A stretch of 10,372 bases of DNA from Tubulinosema ratisbonensis (GCA_004000155.1 RCSS01000425.1:1-10372), one strand, 5' to 3'; positions 1-6,871 are shown, counted from the stretch's first letter. Translations and numbers: made by a program. The notes: a model not told the origin generated them from the letters alone.

Positions 1-174
1 AAAGCATAACATTTCTTTACGTTTTAAAAGTGACATCGTATACCATAGGGTTAGTTAAAAATTAAGATAATTAAATAAAAAATAGTTTTATTTTAAATCA
101 ATTTTTTCAGTAAAAACCTCTAAAAAAGCATTTTATTAAAAAACTCCCTTCTTTTAATATATAAATCTCCAAAT
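1..174. other. Left edge, no gene called
   Basis: AT-rich stretch beyond the 3' end of the Orc1/Cdc6-like gene. Two plus-strand frames are open from the window edge: one stops at 56-58 after 18 codons, the other at 60-62. Either could be the last codons of a gene lying outside the window, but neither is long enough to identify. Positions 120-174 read on the minus strand look like the missing end of the neighbouring ATPase gene in another frame (see that entry). Confidence 0.4.
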
Positions 175-930
175 TTAATCAAAAGAATCACACACCAAAA
201 TAAAATCACTTCTCTCGTATGCTTTAATTTTTAATTCTTTACACTTTTCTAAATAAATTTCATACAATTCAATTTGATTCTTTTTTTTACTTCTATTAAC
301 TATTTCTTTTACGATTTCTTTATGAACATTGCTCTCTTCTTCTATGTTAACTTCATTTTCTCCCGCAAGTTCATTTATCACTTTGTCAAAAGTCTTCCTT
401 AAATCTCCATCCGTGCTCTTTTTAGCAATAATCTTAATTTTTATTGGGTTTAATATTTCATTCTTTAATTCATTTTTAAATTTTAATAAAAGTATTTCTT
501 CTATCTCTTCTGATGTGTATGGCTTAAAAAAGAGAACATTTTCATTAGAACCAAGATAATTTGATATAGTAATTAGTTTATGTTTACTTTTTAAGAACGA
601 TTCTATTATTTTCTCTGACTCTTTTTTATGATTTTTTTCTAAGATGTCAAATTCATCAATGATTGTTAATTTTTTTGGTATCTTGATTGATAAAGAAAGT
701 AATTTAGTTAAATCTGAGTATGCGTTGTAAAAGTTGTAATGTTTGTTTTTTAAAATGTGTTTTATGGTCAAAGTTTTGCCTGTGCCAGGTTTACCACAAA
801 TGTGAAGTATCTTTTCTTTTGAATTAAGAAATTCTTTTATTGATTTTATTTCTTCTTTTCTTAAGTATAAGTTTTGTGTGTTTGACCTGTTAAAACAATT
901 TAGTACCTCAGGGTTAATATCTTTAGACAT
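175..930 (-). CDS. Orc1/Cdc6-family AAA+ ATPase (replication licensing), shortened
   Basis: This is a 251-residue AAA+ protein of the Orc1/Cdc6 family, whose members load the MCM helicase at replication origins in the nucleus. Visible motifs are Walker A GKPGTGKT (residues 46-53), Walker B IIDEFD (90-95), sensor 1 TISN (121-124), the family box FKPYTSEEIEEIL (135-147) and sensor 2 GDLRK (175-179). Residues about 203-251 resemble the start of the C-terminal winged helix. Two things are odd. Only about ten residues separate sensor 1 from FKPYT, whereas relatives have a longer segment there that carries the arginine finger (usually SR-x-G). The winged helix also stops early: after the TAA at 175-177 the next frame stays open to a TAG at 120-122 and encodes a plausible continuation (GDLYIKRREFF), so a one-base slip near 180-190 is suspected. 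The start is the first ATG, with a frame that matches the family N-terminus. CDC6 and ORC1 cannot be separated from sequence reading alone; the lack of a BAH domain slightly favours Cdc6. Confidence 0.85.
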   Translation of the reverse strand: MSKDINPEVLNCFNRSNTQNLYLRKEEIKSIKEFLNSKEKILHICGKPGTGKTLTIKHILKNKHYNFYNAYSDLTKLLSLSIKIPKKLTIIDEFDILEKNHKKESEKIIESFLKSKHKLITISNYLGSNENVLFFKPYTSEEIEEILLLKFKNELKNEILNPIKIKIIAKKSTDGDLRKTFDKVINELAGENEVNIEEESNVHKEIVKEIVNRSKKKNQIELYEIYLEKCKELKIKAYERSDFILVCDSFD

Positions 931-954
931 GAAAGATCCTTTGAAATTTTAATT

Positions 955-1066
955 TTATTTTTTATTGTTTTTTAATAAAATTTATTATTTTTTATTGTTT
1001 TTAATTAAATTTATTATTTTTTATGTTTTTTTTATAAATTTATTATTTTTTTTATTTATAAAATTT
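955..1066. repeat. About four tandem copies of a 29-bp AT-only unit
   Basis: The unit is close to ATTATTTTTTATTGTTTTT followed by AATTAAATTT. Copies lie at 955-983, 984-1012, 1013-1041 and a shortened one at 1042-1066, with a few substitutions between them. The array fills most of the spacer between the Orc1/Cdc6-like gene and NOB1. It sits just upstream of the former and downstream of the latter. It could be simple slippage-derived DNA or act as a poly(dA:dT) nucleosome-depleted promoter; the sequence does not decide. Confidence 0.75.
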
Positions 1067-1129
1067 AAAAGTAATCTTTTAAAAATATTTTTCTAATTTT
1101 AAAAAATAAATATTTTATTATTTTTTATT

Positions 1130-1798
1130 TTATTTATTAAAAGTTTCATAAATCTTCTGGTACCTTTTTTCTTTTTTATTCTTCTCTTTCAAATATTTTT
1201 TATATTCTTTCTGGTCAGCAGAGTAAATTACTTTACCATCAATCTTTAATTCTTTATTTTTTGGCTTAAAATCCTTTTTTAAATGTAAAACCATCTTATC
1301 AGTGTAACTCACTGTAACCCTAACTACTGTGTTATACCCACATTTCTTACAAAAATCTCTTTGCTCATCGTAAATTGTAAAACAAGCATGGCAACGAAAT
1401 TTAAATTGCTTTGGCTCAAAAAAGTCATCAGAATTTATCCCTAAATAAGAAAGTGCTGCTAAAATACCTCTATCTTCAGTTAGAAATTCCACTTTTTGTG
1501 TATCCTCACCCAACCAAGTATTAAAATATTCATCATGAAATTCTAAGCAGAGAGCCACGAAAGAAATATCTGCTTCGCTAAGGCAGAGNTTTTTTGATTT
1601 TATTTCGTTAAAAACTAAAGCTATTGTTTCTTCTTTTGGNTCTTTTATTTCTAATTTGTATGAGTAAAAAGAGTGTAATTCTTTTGATGTTTTATCTTTT
1701 ATTTCATTAAATATTAGTGTTGTAAGGTAACCTTTCTCAAATGGTTTATCACTTAACTTGTTTTTTATAAAGTAATTTGTGTCAATTATTGCTAGCAT
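1130..1798 (-). CDS. NOB1: NOB1, PIN-domain 18S rRNA endonuclease
   Basis: NOB1 cuts 20S pre-rRNA at site D to form the 18S rRNA 3' end during late cytoplasmic 40S maturation. The N-terminal PIN domain (residues 1 to about 120) shows IIDTNYFI with Asp6, Glu32 in the IFNEIKD segment, LSEAD with Asp77, and LTEDRG with Asp109, which gives the expected acidic metal-binding set. A NOB1-specific zinc ribbon follows: RCHACF (Cys136, Cys139) and DFCKKCG (Cys150, Cys153). The C-terminus is a lysine-rich tail. At 222 residues it is about half the length of yeast or human NOB1, which carry a long insert and tail, as expected for microsporidian reduction. Two unresolved bases, 1640 and 1589, leave residue 53 as Asp or Glu and residue 70 as Asn or Lys. 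The gene is divergent from SSS1, 52 bp away. The start ATG places Asp6 where the family has it. Confidence 0.93.
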   Translation of the reverse strand: MLAIIDTNYFIKNKLSDKPFEKGYLTTLIFNEIKDKTSKELHSFYSYKLEIKXPKEETIALVFNEIKSKXLCLSEADISFVALCLEFHDEYFNTWLGEDTQKVEFLTEDRGILAALSYLGINSDDFFEPKQFKFRCHACFTIYDEQRDFCKKCGYNTVVRVTVSYTDKMVLHLKKDFKPKNKELKIDGKVIYSADQKEYKKYLKEKNKKEKRYQKIYETFNK

Positions 1799-1850
1799 AA
1801 GGAATAAATTTATTTTTTTATATTTTAATATTTTTTTTATTTATTATCCC
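1799..1850. promoter_or_regulatory. 52-bp shared promoter of NOB1 and SSS1, with CCC before the SSS1 ATG
   Basis: Both start codons open outward from this spacer, which is nearly all A/T with T-runs. The SSS1 ATG is directly preceded by CCC (1848-1850), the only C cluster here. CCC-like or GGG-like signals close to the start codon have been described for microsporidian genes, and this placement fits them. On the NOB1 side the sequence before ATG is TTCCTT, without a clear motif. Promoter function is inferred from the gene arrangement. Confidence 0.55.
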
Positions 1851-2075
1851 ATGAAAACAGAAAAGAAACCAGAAAGAAATATTCTTTATGACATATTTTA
1901 TTATTGGATAGCTGGCAGTAAATTCTTAAGGAAATGCAAAAAGCCAAATAAAAGTGAGTATAAACAGTTACTCAGGGTTTACATAGGTGGTATTCTATTT
2001 TTAGGTGCTTTGGCATATTTTATTAAGCTTATTCACATACCAATTAATAACATCATTGTAGGGAATAAAGAATAA
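1851..2075 (+). CDS. SSS1: Sec61 gamma / Sss1, translocon subunit
   Basis: This is the small tail-anchored subunit of the ER Sec61 protein-conducting channel, which clamps the two halves of Sec61 alpha. The 74-residue protein has a charged amphipathic N-terminal helix, the conserved cytosolic motif CKKPNKSEY (residues 29-37), one transmembrane segment (about 42-60), and the family signature KLIHIPINNIIVG (59-71). Usual family length is about 68-80 residues, so it is complete. The frame is open 24 codons further upstream from an ATG at 1779, but that extension is hydrophobic, lies antisense over the first codons of NOB1 and is not part of the family. The ATG at 1851 is therefore chosen, supported by the CCC just before it. 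The stop codon lies within an AATAAA (2071-2076), which could serve in polyadenylation. The signature is eukaryotic, which helps to exclude an archaeal source. Confidence 0.96.
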   Translation: MKTEKKPERNILYDIFYYWIAGSKFLRKCKKPNKSEYKQLLRVYIGGILFLGALAYFIKLIHIPINNIIVGNKE

Positions 2076-2154
2076 ATTTTCTTAAGAATTTGTATTCTTG
2101 CATAAAATAAGTTCATTTTTTAGATTACTATAAAANTAAAAATATAANTAAAAT

Positions 2155-2196
2155 TAAAAATAAAAATAAAAATAAAAATAAAAATAAAAATAAAAA
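2155..2196. repeat. Seven perfect TAAAAA hexamers
   Basis: An uninterrupted run of seven TAAAAA units in the spacer between SSS1 and the BAR/PH-like gene. The ambiguous bases at 2136 and 2148 lie just before it, so the copy number may vary between genome copies or be poorly assembled. Confidence 0.9.
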
Positions 2197-2331
2197 TAAA
2201 ATTGTTTCAAAATAAATTATTTTTGAATTAAAAATAAAAATAAATTAAAATTAAAATTAAAAATAAAATAAAAATAAAAATAAAATTGTTTTAAAATAAA
2301 TTATTTTTGAATCAAAAATAAAAATAAATTA
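2197..2331. repeat. Pair of 51-bp direct repeats, 84-bp period
   Basis: Copy one is 2197-2247 and copy two 2281-2331; they match at 49 of 51 positions. The core TTGTTTYAAAATAAATTATT holds an imperfect inverted repeat (CAAAATAA / TTATTTTTG in copy one). The intervening 33 bp is again TAAAA/TAAAT-type repeat. Together with the hexamer run this explains nearly the whole 319-bp spacer 2076-2394, where no gene is seen. The two genes flanking it converge, so a promoter is not expected here. Confidence 0.85.
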
Positions 2332-2394
2332 ATATATAATTTTATTATATTTAAATATTATTTTTAATTGTGCTTAAACTAAGAATACATCAAT

Positions 2395-3759
2395 CTAATC
2401 ATTCCAAGGATTATCCTCTTCTATTTTTATATCTGAAACTGTCTTTTCTTCTACATTTTTTAAATCAGAATTTTCTAAATTTTGATTCTCATCTTCTTTG
2501 TTTTCTTCATTGTCTCTTTGTATATTCTCTTCAGAATAGTAAATTAGTTCGTACAAGTCATTTGTTATGAATGCTTTTATTTTTACAATTTTAGGAAAGA
2601 ATCCTAAAATTTGATTTTTAGGCTTTTCAAAAATACTTATTTCATTTTTTGTTCGATTTATTCTTGTTTTTTTATCAACAAAATAAACAGAATATTCTTT
2701 GCATAAATTAAAATCATCTAAATTTTGAAAAACTAAGTCAGTCAATTCTTTTAGTTCTTTTTCTTCTTCTTTGGTCAAAGTATCGGATGAAGAGAGAATA
2801 AAGGATGTAAACTTGTTGTAAGGTATTTCATTAAGCCTTTTTATCAATTGAGCATACCTTGTAAATTTCTTTTCTAAGTCATGTAAGTCAAAAAAATGTA
2901 AAAAATTATGTTCTGTCAAAATTAAAAATTTTAATTTGTAAAAACTAGAAGATTTATGCTTACAAATCATAAATTTCTTAATTTTTAAATTTTTTAAAAA
3001 ATTTTCAGTTGACACTTCATTTTTGATTGAATCTAAAATGTCATTAAAAAATATTTGTGATAAATCTTTTTTTTCATGAATTATTTCTTCATAATTTACA
3101 TTTCCTTTTGCATCATAAAATGTGAATTTGTTAGGGTTAGACAAAAAATCACTTTCATAAAAAGAAGACATATTAAAGAAATATGACTTAATCATTTCTA
3201 CAGAATATTTTACTATATTTTCATATTTGTGAGTGTAATCTTTGAAAAGAATTTCGTATTCTTCTTTTTTTCCAATCAATTTTTGTTCTTTTTCTTCTCT
3301 CAAATCAAAATATTTTTTTATTGTCATTTTTAATTCATATTCAGTCAGCCAAGGATCATAGTCATTGCTAAGCCAAACATTTTTATGAGCTTCTTTTTTA
3401 TTTTGTAGTTCTACAAACAAACCATCCTCTTCTTTTAAATTATTTTTTATTTCTTTTTTCATTAAAGTAAGAATTTTACTGATTTCTACTTCAATTTCTG
3501 ATAAATTTTCAATGATGTTTTTTTCTATTTTTTCTGATAATTCATCACTCACTTTTCTTGATTTATCAGCTATTTCTACAAATTCATGTATTACATCATC
3601 TCTCCAAGCATTGTCTCTTGGTATTTCTGTGCTACGGAAATATAAATCTGCAGATCGTTTGGTTATATTAGAAATATAAGTCATGTATGATCTTAACCAT
3701 TCTATTCTTTCTTTAAGGATTGTGTATTTCTTATTTATGGAGAGTAAAGAAGGATCCAT
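2395..3759 (-). CDS. Probable BAR/F-BAR-like coiled-coil plus PH-like domain protein
   Basis: This 454-residue protein is not firmly recognised. Residues about 10-245 form long charged helices with patterns typical of BAR or F-BAR dimers, including EWLRSYMTYISNITKRSADLYF near the start and a YDPWLTEYEL turn (134-143) before the next long helix. Residues about 255-412 look like a PH-type beta fold (KKFMICKHK, YKLKFLILTEHNFLHFFDL, then IKAFITNDLYELIYYSEE) with a helical insert. A 40-residue acidic Asn/Glu-rich tail ends in EEDNPWND. BAR plus PH proteins such as fungal Slm1 or Ask10/Rgc1 bind phosphoinositides at the plasma membrane; a similar role here is inference. The start is the first ATG of the continuous frame, giving MDPSLLS. 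The same frame is open a further 25 codons upstream without an ATG, back to a TAA at 3835-3837. Beyond this stop, seven codons led by an ATG at 3856-3858 lie in the same frame, so the 5' end may be wrong or altered. Confidence 0.6.
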   Translation of the reverse strand: MDPSLLSINKKYTILKERIEWLRSYMTYISNITKRSADLYFRSTEIPRDNAWRDDVIHEFVEIADKSRKVSDELSEKIEKNIIENLSEIEVEISKILTLMKKEIKNNLKEEDGLFVELQNKKEAHKNVWLSNDYDPWLTEYELKMTIKKYFDLREEKEQKLIGKKEEYEILFKDYTHKYENIVKYSVEMIKSYFFNMSSFYESDFLSNPNKFTFYDAKGNVNYEEIIHEKKDLSQIFFNDILDSIKNEVSTENFLKNLKIKKFMICKHKSSSFYKLKFLILTEHNFLHFFDLHDLEKKFTRYAQLIKRLNEIPYNKFTSFILSSSDTLTKEEEKELKELTDLVFQNLDDFNLCKEYSVYFVDKKTRINRTKNEISIFEKPKNQILGFFPKIVKIKAFITNDLYELIYYSEENIQRDNEENKEDENQNLENSDLKNVEEKTVSDIKIEEDNPWND

Positions 3760-4021
3760 GTGTTTTAATTCTGAAAATGGTGTTTTTTTAAGAAATTGTT
3801 TCAAATCAGAAACAAAAATCAAAAAATAAATAATTTACCTGAAATATTTATTTTTCATAATTCATCCTAAAAACTTTTAAATTAAATTTCAATTTTTTAA
3901 AAATTATTATTATTTTANGTATTTATTTATGAATAATTTTGTATATATTATTGCATAACCCTGTAATTAAAAAATATTTAAATTAAACATTTATTTTTTA
4001 ATAATAAAATATTATTTTTTT

Positions 4022-5014
4022 TTAATTTCTCCAAGTAATTTCAACACTTTCAGTCCTAAAAGCTTGTTGACAAAATAAATCATTTTCTTTTACTTTGTAA
4101 TTACTTTCATACATTAACTTCCCAGTATAAGCTATCATTAAACCATTATCAATACAAAACCTTTCATCAGTGTAATAAACCTTACCATTCCTCTGACTAA
4201 CCATCTTTTCTACCATTTGTTGTAATCTTAAATTACAACCTACCCCTCCTACAATCAATGCTTCATTAGAATCACAGAAAGCCATGGCTCTTTCTAACAC
4301 TTCTACCAATGCAGCAAAGACTGTCTCTTGTAAAGAAAAACACAGGTCATAAATGTTCACTTTCTCTTTTTGTAATAATCTTTTGGTGTAAGAAAGTAAT
4401 CCTGAAAAAGAAACATCCATTCCTTTTACCACGTAAGGTAATTTTACAAAATTTTTTCCTTTTTTTGCTTCTAATTCTATGTTGGCAGCAGGGCTGGGTT
4501 TATTTGATAATTTTAATTCTCTACCAATTCTATCTAAGCAATTACCAACTGCTATGTCCAAGGTTTCTCCAAATACTTTGTACCTGTTATCTTTGTAAGA
4601 AATTATTTGTGTATTTCCACCACTTACGTAAAGTAAGGTAGGATTATTAGCTTTGGTCACAAATCTTCCCATTTCAATGTGTGCTACACAATGATTAACA
4701 GGCATTAAAGGCTTTTTATACTTGTAAGCCAAGGTTCTTGCCACTGTAGCAACAACAATCAAAGGAGCAGCCATGCCTGGTCCTTTGGTGTAACAAAATA
4801 AATCAATCTCACTGAGTTTTATCTTAGCTTTTTCCAATGATTTTTTTAAGAGAGGTAAAATCTGATTTTTGTGATGAGAAGCAGTCTCTCCTGGGATAAA
4901 TCCACTACCTTCTGGTGAAATGTAAGTTACTCTTTCATTTGTTAACACTTCATTGTCTTTAATTATACCTATTCCTAATTTATTAGCACTTCCTTCAAAT
5001 CCTATTACTAACAT
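4022..5014 (-). CDS. KAE1: KAE1 / OSGEP, KEOPS tRNA threonylcarbamoyltransferase subunit
   Basis: KAE1 is the catalytic subunit of the KEOPS/EKC complex. It transfers the threonylcarbamoyl group to A37 of ANN-decoding tRNAs (t6A). The 330 residues match the usual length of about 335, so the gene is complete. It has the ASKHA ATPase fold with the family motifs: IGFEGSANKLGIGI (4-17), the metal site NHCVAHIEMGR (His108, His112), the nucleotide loop YVSGGNTQ (129-136), DIAVGNCLDR (153-162), IVGGVGCN (254-261), DERFCIDNG with metal ligand Asp289, and the C-terminal AFRTESVEITWR. NHCVAHIEMGR and the ending are of the eukaryotic cytosolic type, not the bacterial TsaD or mitochondrial Qri7 type. The C-terminal RTD has become RTE, a mild change. 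The ATG start gives the canonical short N-terminus. KEOPS partners are not in the window. Confidence 0.97.
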   Translation of the reverse strand: MLVIGFEGSANKLGIGIIKDNEVLTNERVTYISPEGSGFIPGETASHHKNQILPLLKKSLEKAKIKLSEIDLFCYTKGPGMAAPLIVVATVARTLAYKYKKPLMPVNHCVAHIEMGRFVTKANNPTLLYVSGGNTQIISYKDNRYKVFGETLDIAVGNCLDRIGRELKLSNKPSPAANIELEAKKGKNFVKLPYVVKGMDVSFSGLLSYTKRLLQKEKVNIYDLCFSLQETVFAALVEVLERAMAFCDSNEALIVGGVGCNLRLQQMVEKMVSQRNGKVYYTDERFCIDNGLMIAYTGKLMYESNYKVKENDLFCQQAFRTESVEITWRN

Positions 5015-5020
5015 TTTTTA

Positions 5021-5090
5021 TTAAAAATAAATTTTAAAATTAAATTAAAAAAATAAATTAATTTTAAAATTAAATTAAAAAATAATTAAT
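5021..5090. repeat. Two copies of a 30-bp AT-only tandem unit upstream of KAE1
   Basis: The 20-bp block ATTTTAAAATTAAATTAAAA occurs at 5031-5050 and again exactly 30 bp later at 5061-5080, with similar TAAATTA/TAATTAAT sequence between and after. It sits 7 bp upstream of the KAE1 start codon, in its presumed promoter. Confidence 0.8.
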
Positions 5091-5244
5091 TTATTAAAAA
5101 TAATTTAAATCTTAAGTGTATTTAAACAATTCAATTACTTTACTCATGAAAAATAATAATAAAAAAAAAGAAAAAATTTTTTAAATAAAATTGAAATACA
5201 ACACACTCTTTTTCGTGTTTTATTTACTTTACTTTGCCTGTATT

Positions 5245-5376
5245 TTAGTTATTAAAAATAATCCTACCAATTGCTTTAAAAAATGTTTTATTACACATAA
5301 ATTCATATTTGTTGTATGCGGTATCACAATAAAATTTATAAAATTTTAATTTTTTATTACATTTATATTTGTTTAT
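5245..5376 (-). other. 43-codon coding-like frame with cysteines, possible gene remnant
   Basis: Within the 477-bp spacer 5015-5491 this minus-strand frame is open for 43 codons between two TAA stops. Its translation has protein-like composition: YKCNKKLKFYKFYCDTAYNK followed by YEFMCNKTFFKAIGR, with cysteines at frame residues 6, 17 and 28. No ATG stands near the beginning; the only one is at residue 27. It may be the remains of a zinc-ribbon-like protein or a chance frame. The rest of the spacer is AT-only sequence in which nothing else could be supported, including tRNA A/B boxes. Confidence 0.3.
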
Positions 5377-5491
5377 TTATGAATTAAATGGTTATGAAAA
5401 TATAATAAAAATAATATTTTATAAAAAAATAATCTTTTTTTAACCAATAAGATAAAAGGAGTGTCTTAAATAGAAAATTAATACAATAATT

Positions 5492-6223
5492 ATGAATGAA
5501 TTTACCAGTTTAATAGAAGAAAAAGTAAGACAATCTTTTAAAATATTATTTACAAAATATAATGTAAACCAAATATTAACAAATACATTCTACTTAATTA
5601 TGTTACTAACTAACTTATTTGTCACAATAATTGGTACTCATTCGTTCCCAGTCTCACTATTTTTTATTATTTTAACAATGTATCTCTTAAACATAGCAAA
5701 TATCTTTGTAAGTTACCTAAAAAATAAAAAAAATAACAATTTTATAATACAAATTCACTTTAAACTTTACGAATTAGCAATGAATCATCCCAAAGTGTTC
5801 TGGTTATCAGTCATTTTTTTATTAATTTTCATTTATTTTCTGATTAGTTTTGTAAAAAAATCATTTATTTTTGTTATTTCTTTTCTTTTTACCTCTGCAT
5901 TTCTAGAAAATGATTATATCATCAAAATAATACAAGGTAATGAGAATGTTTATTTGATTTATGCTATACTCTTTGTAACTTGTTTTTTGGTGCTTGCTTT
6001 GGTACTAAATTTGTTTATAAAAATAGGGTTTTCTTTATTTTTTGCTTTGATTGGTTCTTTTTTCTCTCTTACTGCTATTTTTGCTTTAATTGAATCTGTT
6101 TGTGATTATTTGAATATTAATTTTTCTCAGATGGTTGATACGACTGAATGTGATGTAAGTATTGTTATTTTGTTTGTTTTTCTTTCATTAGCAGGATTCT
6201 TTATACAAATTACAAATAAATGA
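5492..6223 (+). CDS. Hypothetical polytopic membrane protein
   Basis: I do not recognise this 243-residue protein. Residues 1-28 are a soluble, charged N-terminus (EEKVRQSFKILF). About seven hydrophobic segments follow, near 29-49, 53-75, 101-120, 123-140, 151-174, 177-201 and 222-241, giving a multipass membrane protein with very short loops. A longer loop at 76-100 holds KNKKNNN and a MNHPKVFW stretch, and another at 202-221 is acidic and has Cys204 and Cys220. There is no cleavable signal peptide. The start is the first ATG of the frame. About 25-50 bp upstream lie CCAATAAGATAAAAGGAG (5444-5461), the only less AT-pure stretch there and a possible promoter element. It is divergent from KAE1 and the last intact gene before the decayed region. 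The family and transported substrate, if any, are unknown. Confidence 0.8.
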   Translation: MNEFTSLIEEKVRQSFKILFTKYNVNQILTNTFYLIMLLTNLFVTIIGTHSFPVSLFFIILTMYLLNIANIFVSYLKNKKNNNFIIQIHFKLYELAMNHPKVFWLSVIFLLIFIYFLISFVKKSFIFVISFLFTSAFLENDYIIKIIQGNENVYLIYAILFVTCFLVLALVLNLFIKIGFSLFFALIGSFFSLTAIFALIESVCDYLNINFSQMVDTTECDVSIVILFVFLSLAGFFIQITNK

Positions 6224-6385
6224 ATATTATTTTAATGATATTTTACTGATGCAAATTCATTAAGTAAATTATTAATTTTAGATCTGCAAAGTATTTTAAT
6301 AGAAAAATTTAAGAAAAAATTATGATTTTAAATATTGTCGTACCCTACTGCCCTCATCCCATTCTTAAGGTACCTCTGAATGAGG

Positions 6386-6871
6386 GAAGATATTGACTTG
6401 TAAGTTTGTTGGTTAGTTTTAGATAAAATAGTTTTTTTGATCTGTTTATTATTATTAAAAAAATGGGTCATAATATTTATATACTTCTGTTTAAATAGTT
6501 TTTTTCCAAATTCAAATCTGATTGGCCAACTTTATTAAAATTATTTTTTACCTTTCTTATTTTCTTAGGCTGCGAACTTTCATCGTCCATAGCGACACCC
6601 TGATATACAGAGGTTTGTGGACTTCCACAAATATAATCTTAAAAAGATACAAGATTTATTACCAAAAAAGTATAAATTTAAAATAGAACTAAGTATTGTT
6701 TTATGAGAAGTTATTATTTTTAGAGCAGGCTATTTATTTATGAAAAAGAAAACTGTTCTTTAACGAAAGAAAAATCCTAAAAAGAATTTAGTAAAAAATA
6801 TAAGTGATTTCATTAAATACTGCAAACTAATATGTATTATAAATTATTTTCATTGTATTTTTGATTTTACT
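6386..6871 (+). pseudogene. Decayed ISXO2-like (IS1595-type DDE) transposase
   Basis: No intact frame exists, but successive frames give the order of motifs of ISXO2-like transposases. In the first frame EDID (6386-6397) could be the VEIDE motif of the first catalytic Asp, and KKWVIIFIYF (from 6458) resembles the QWVFGG stretch. The second frame, from about 6525, gives ANFIKIIFYLSYFLRLRTFI followed by VHSDTLIYRGL, matching the GTxIxSDxWxxYxxL motif; its Asp is at 6594-6596. The first frame then resumes from 6614 (FVDFHKYNLKKIQDLL, then VIIFRAGYLF), like HTNxIExxWxxLK with the catalytic Glu changed to Gln. Stops lie at 6401, 6536, 6704 and 6761. At least two frameshifts are needed. The N-terminal part and the element ends were not found, so both limits are approximate. 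It cannot make a working transposase. Confidence 0.6.

Noticed and set aside
329..559. Plus-strand open frame opposite the Orc1/Cdc6-like gene
   Set aside because: Antisense shadow of a well-supported gene, with low-complexity Ser/Phe content. The plus-strand frames opposite other genes (2370-2570 and 4309-4641) are rejected for the same reason.
1779..1850. N-terminal extension of SSS1 from the ATG at 1779
   Set aside because: It overlaps NOB1 antisense, is hydrophobic and is absent from the Sss1 family, and the CCC-ATG at 1851 is a better start.
3771..3838. 68-nt candidate intron (GTAAAT to TTTTCAG) at the 5' end of the BAR/PH-like gene
   Set aside because: Removing 68 nt does not keep the reading frame from the ATG at 3858 into the gene, and no typical microsporidian GTAAGT donor is present. 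Kept only as an open question.
1..6223. Archaeal origin, since Nob1, Kae1, Orc1/Cdc6 and Sec61 gamma also occur in Archaea
   Set aside because: The Sec61 gamma ending IPINNIIVG, the eukaryotic-type KAE1 motifs, a BAR/PH-like protein and spacers without ribosome binding sites point to a eukaryote.
6351..6386. Inverted repeat CCCTCAT / ATGAGGG with the palindrome AGGTACCT inside
   Set aside because: The arms are only 7 bp with a 22-base loop. It lies in the more GC-rich debris of the transposase and has no U-tract or partner copy, so it is not called as a terminator or element end.
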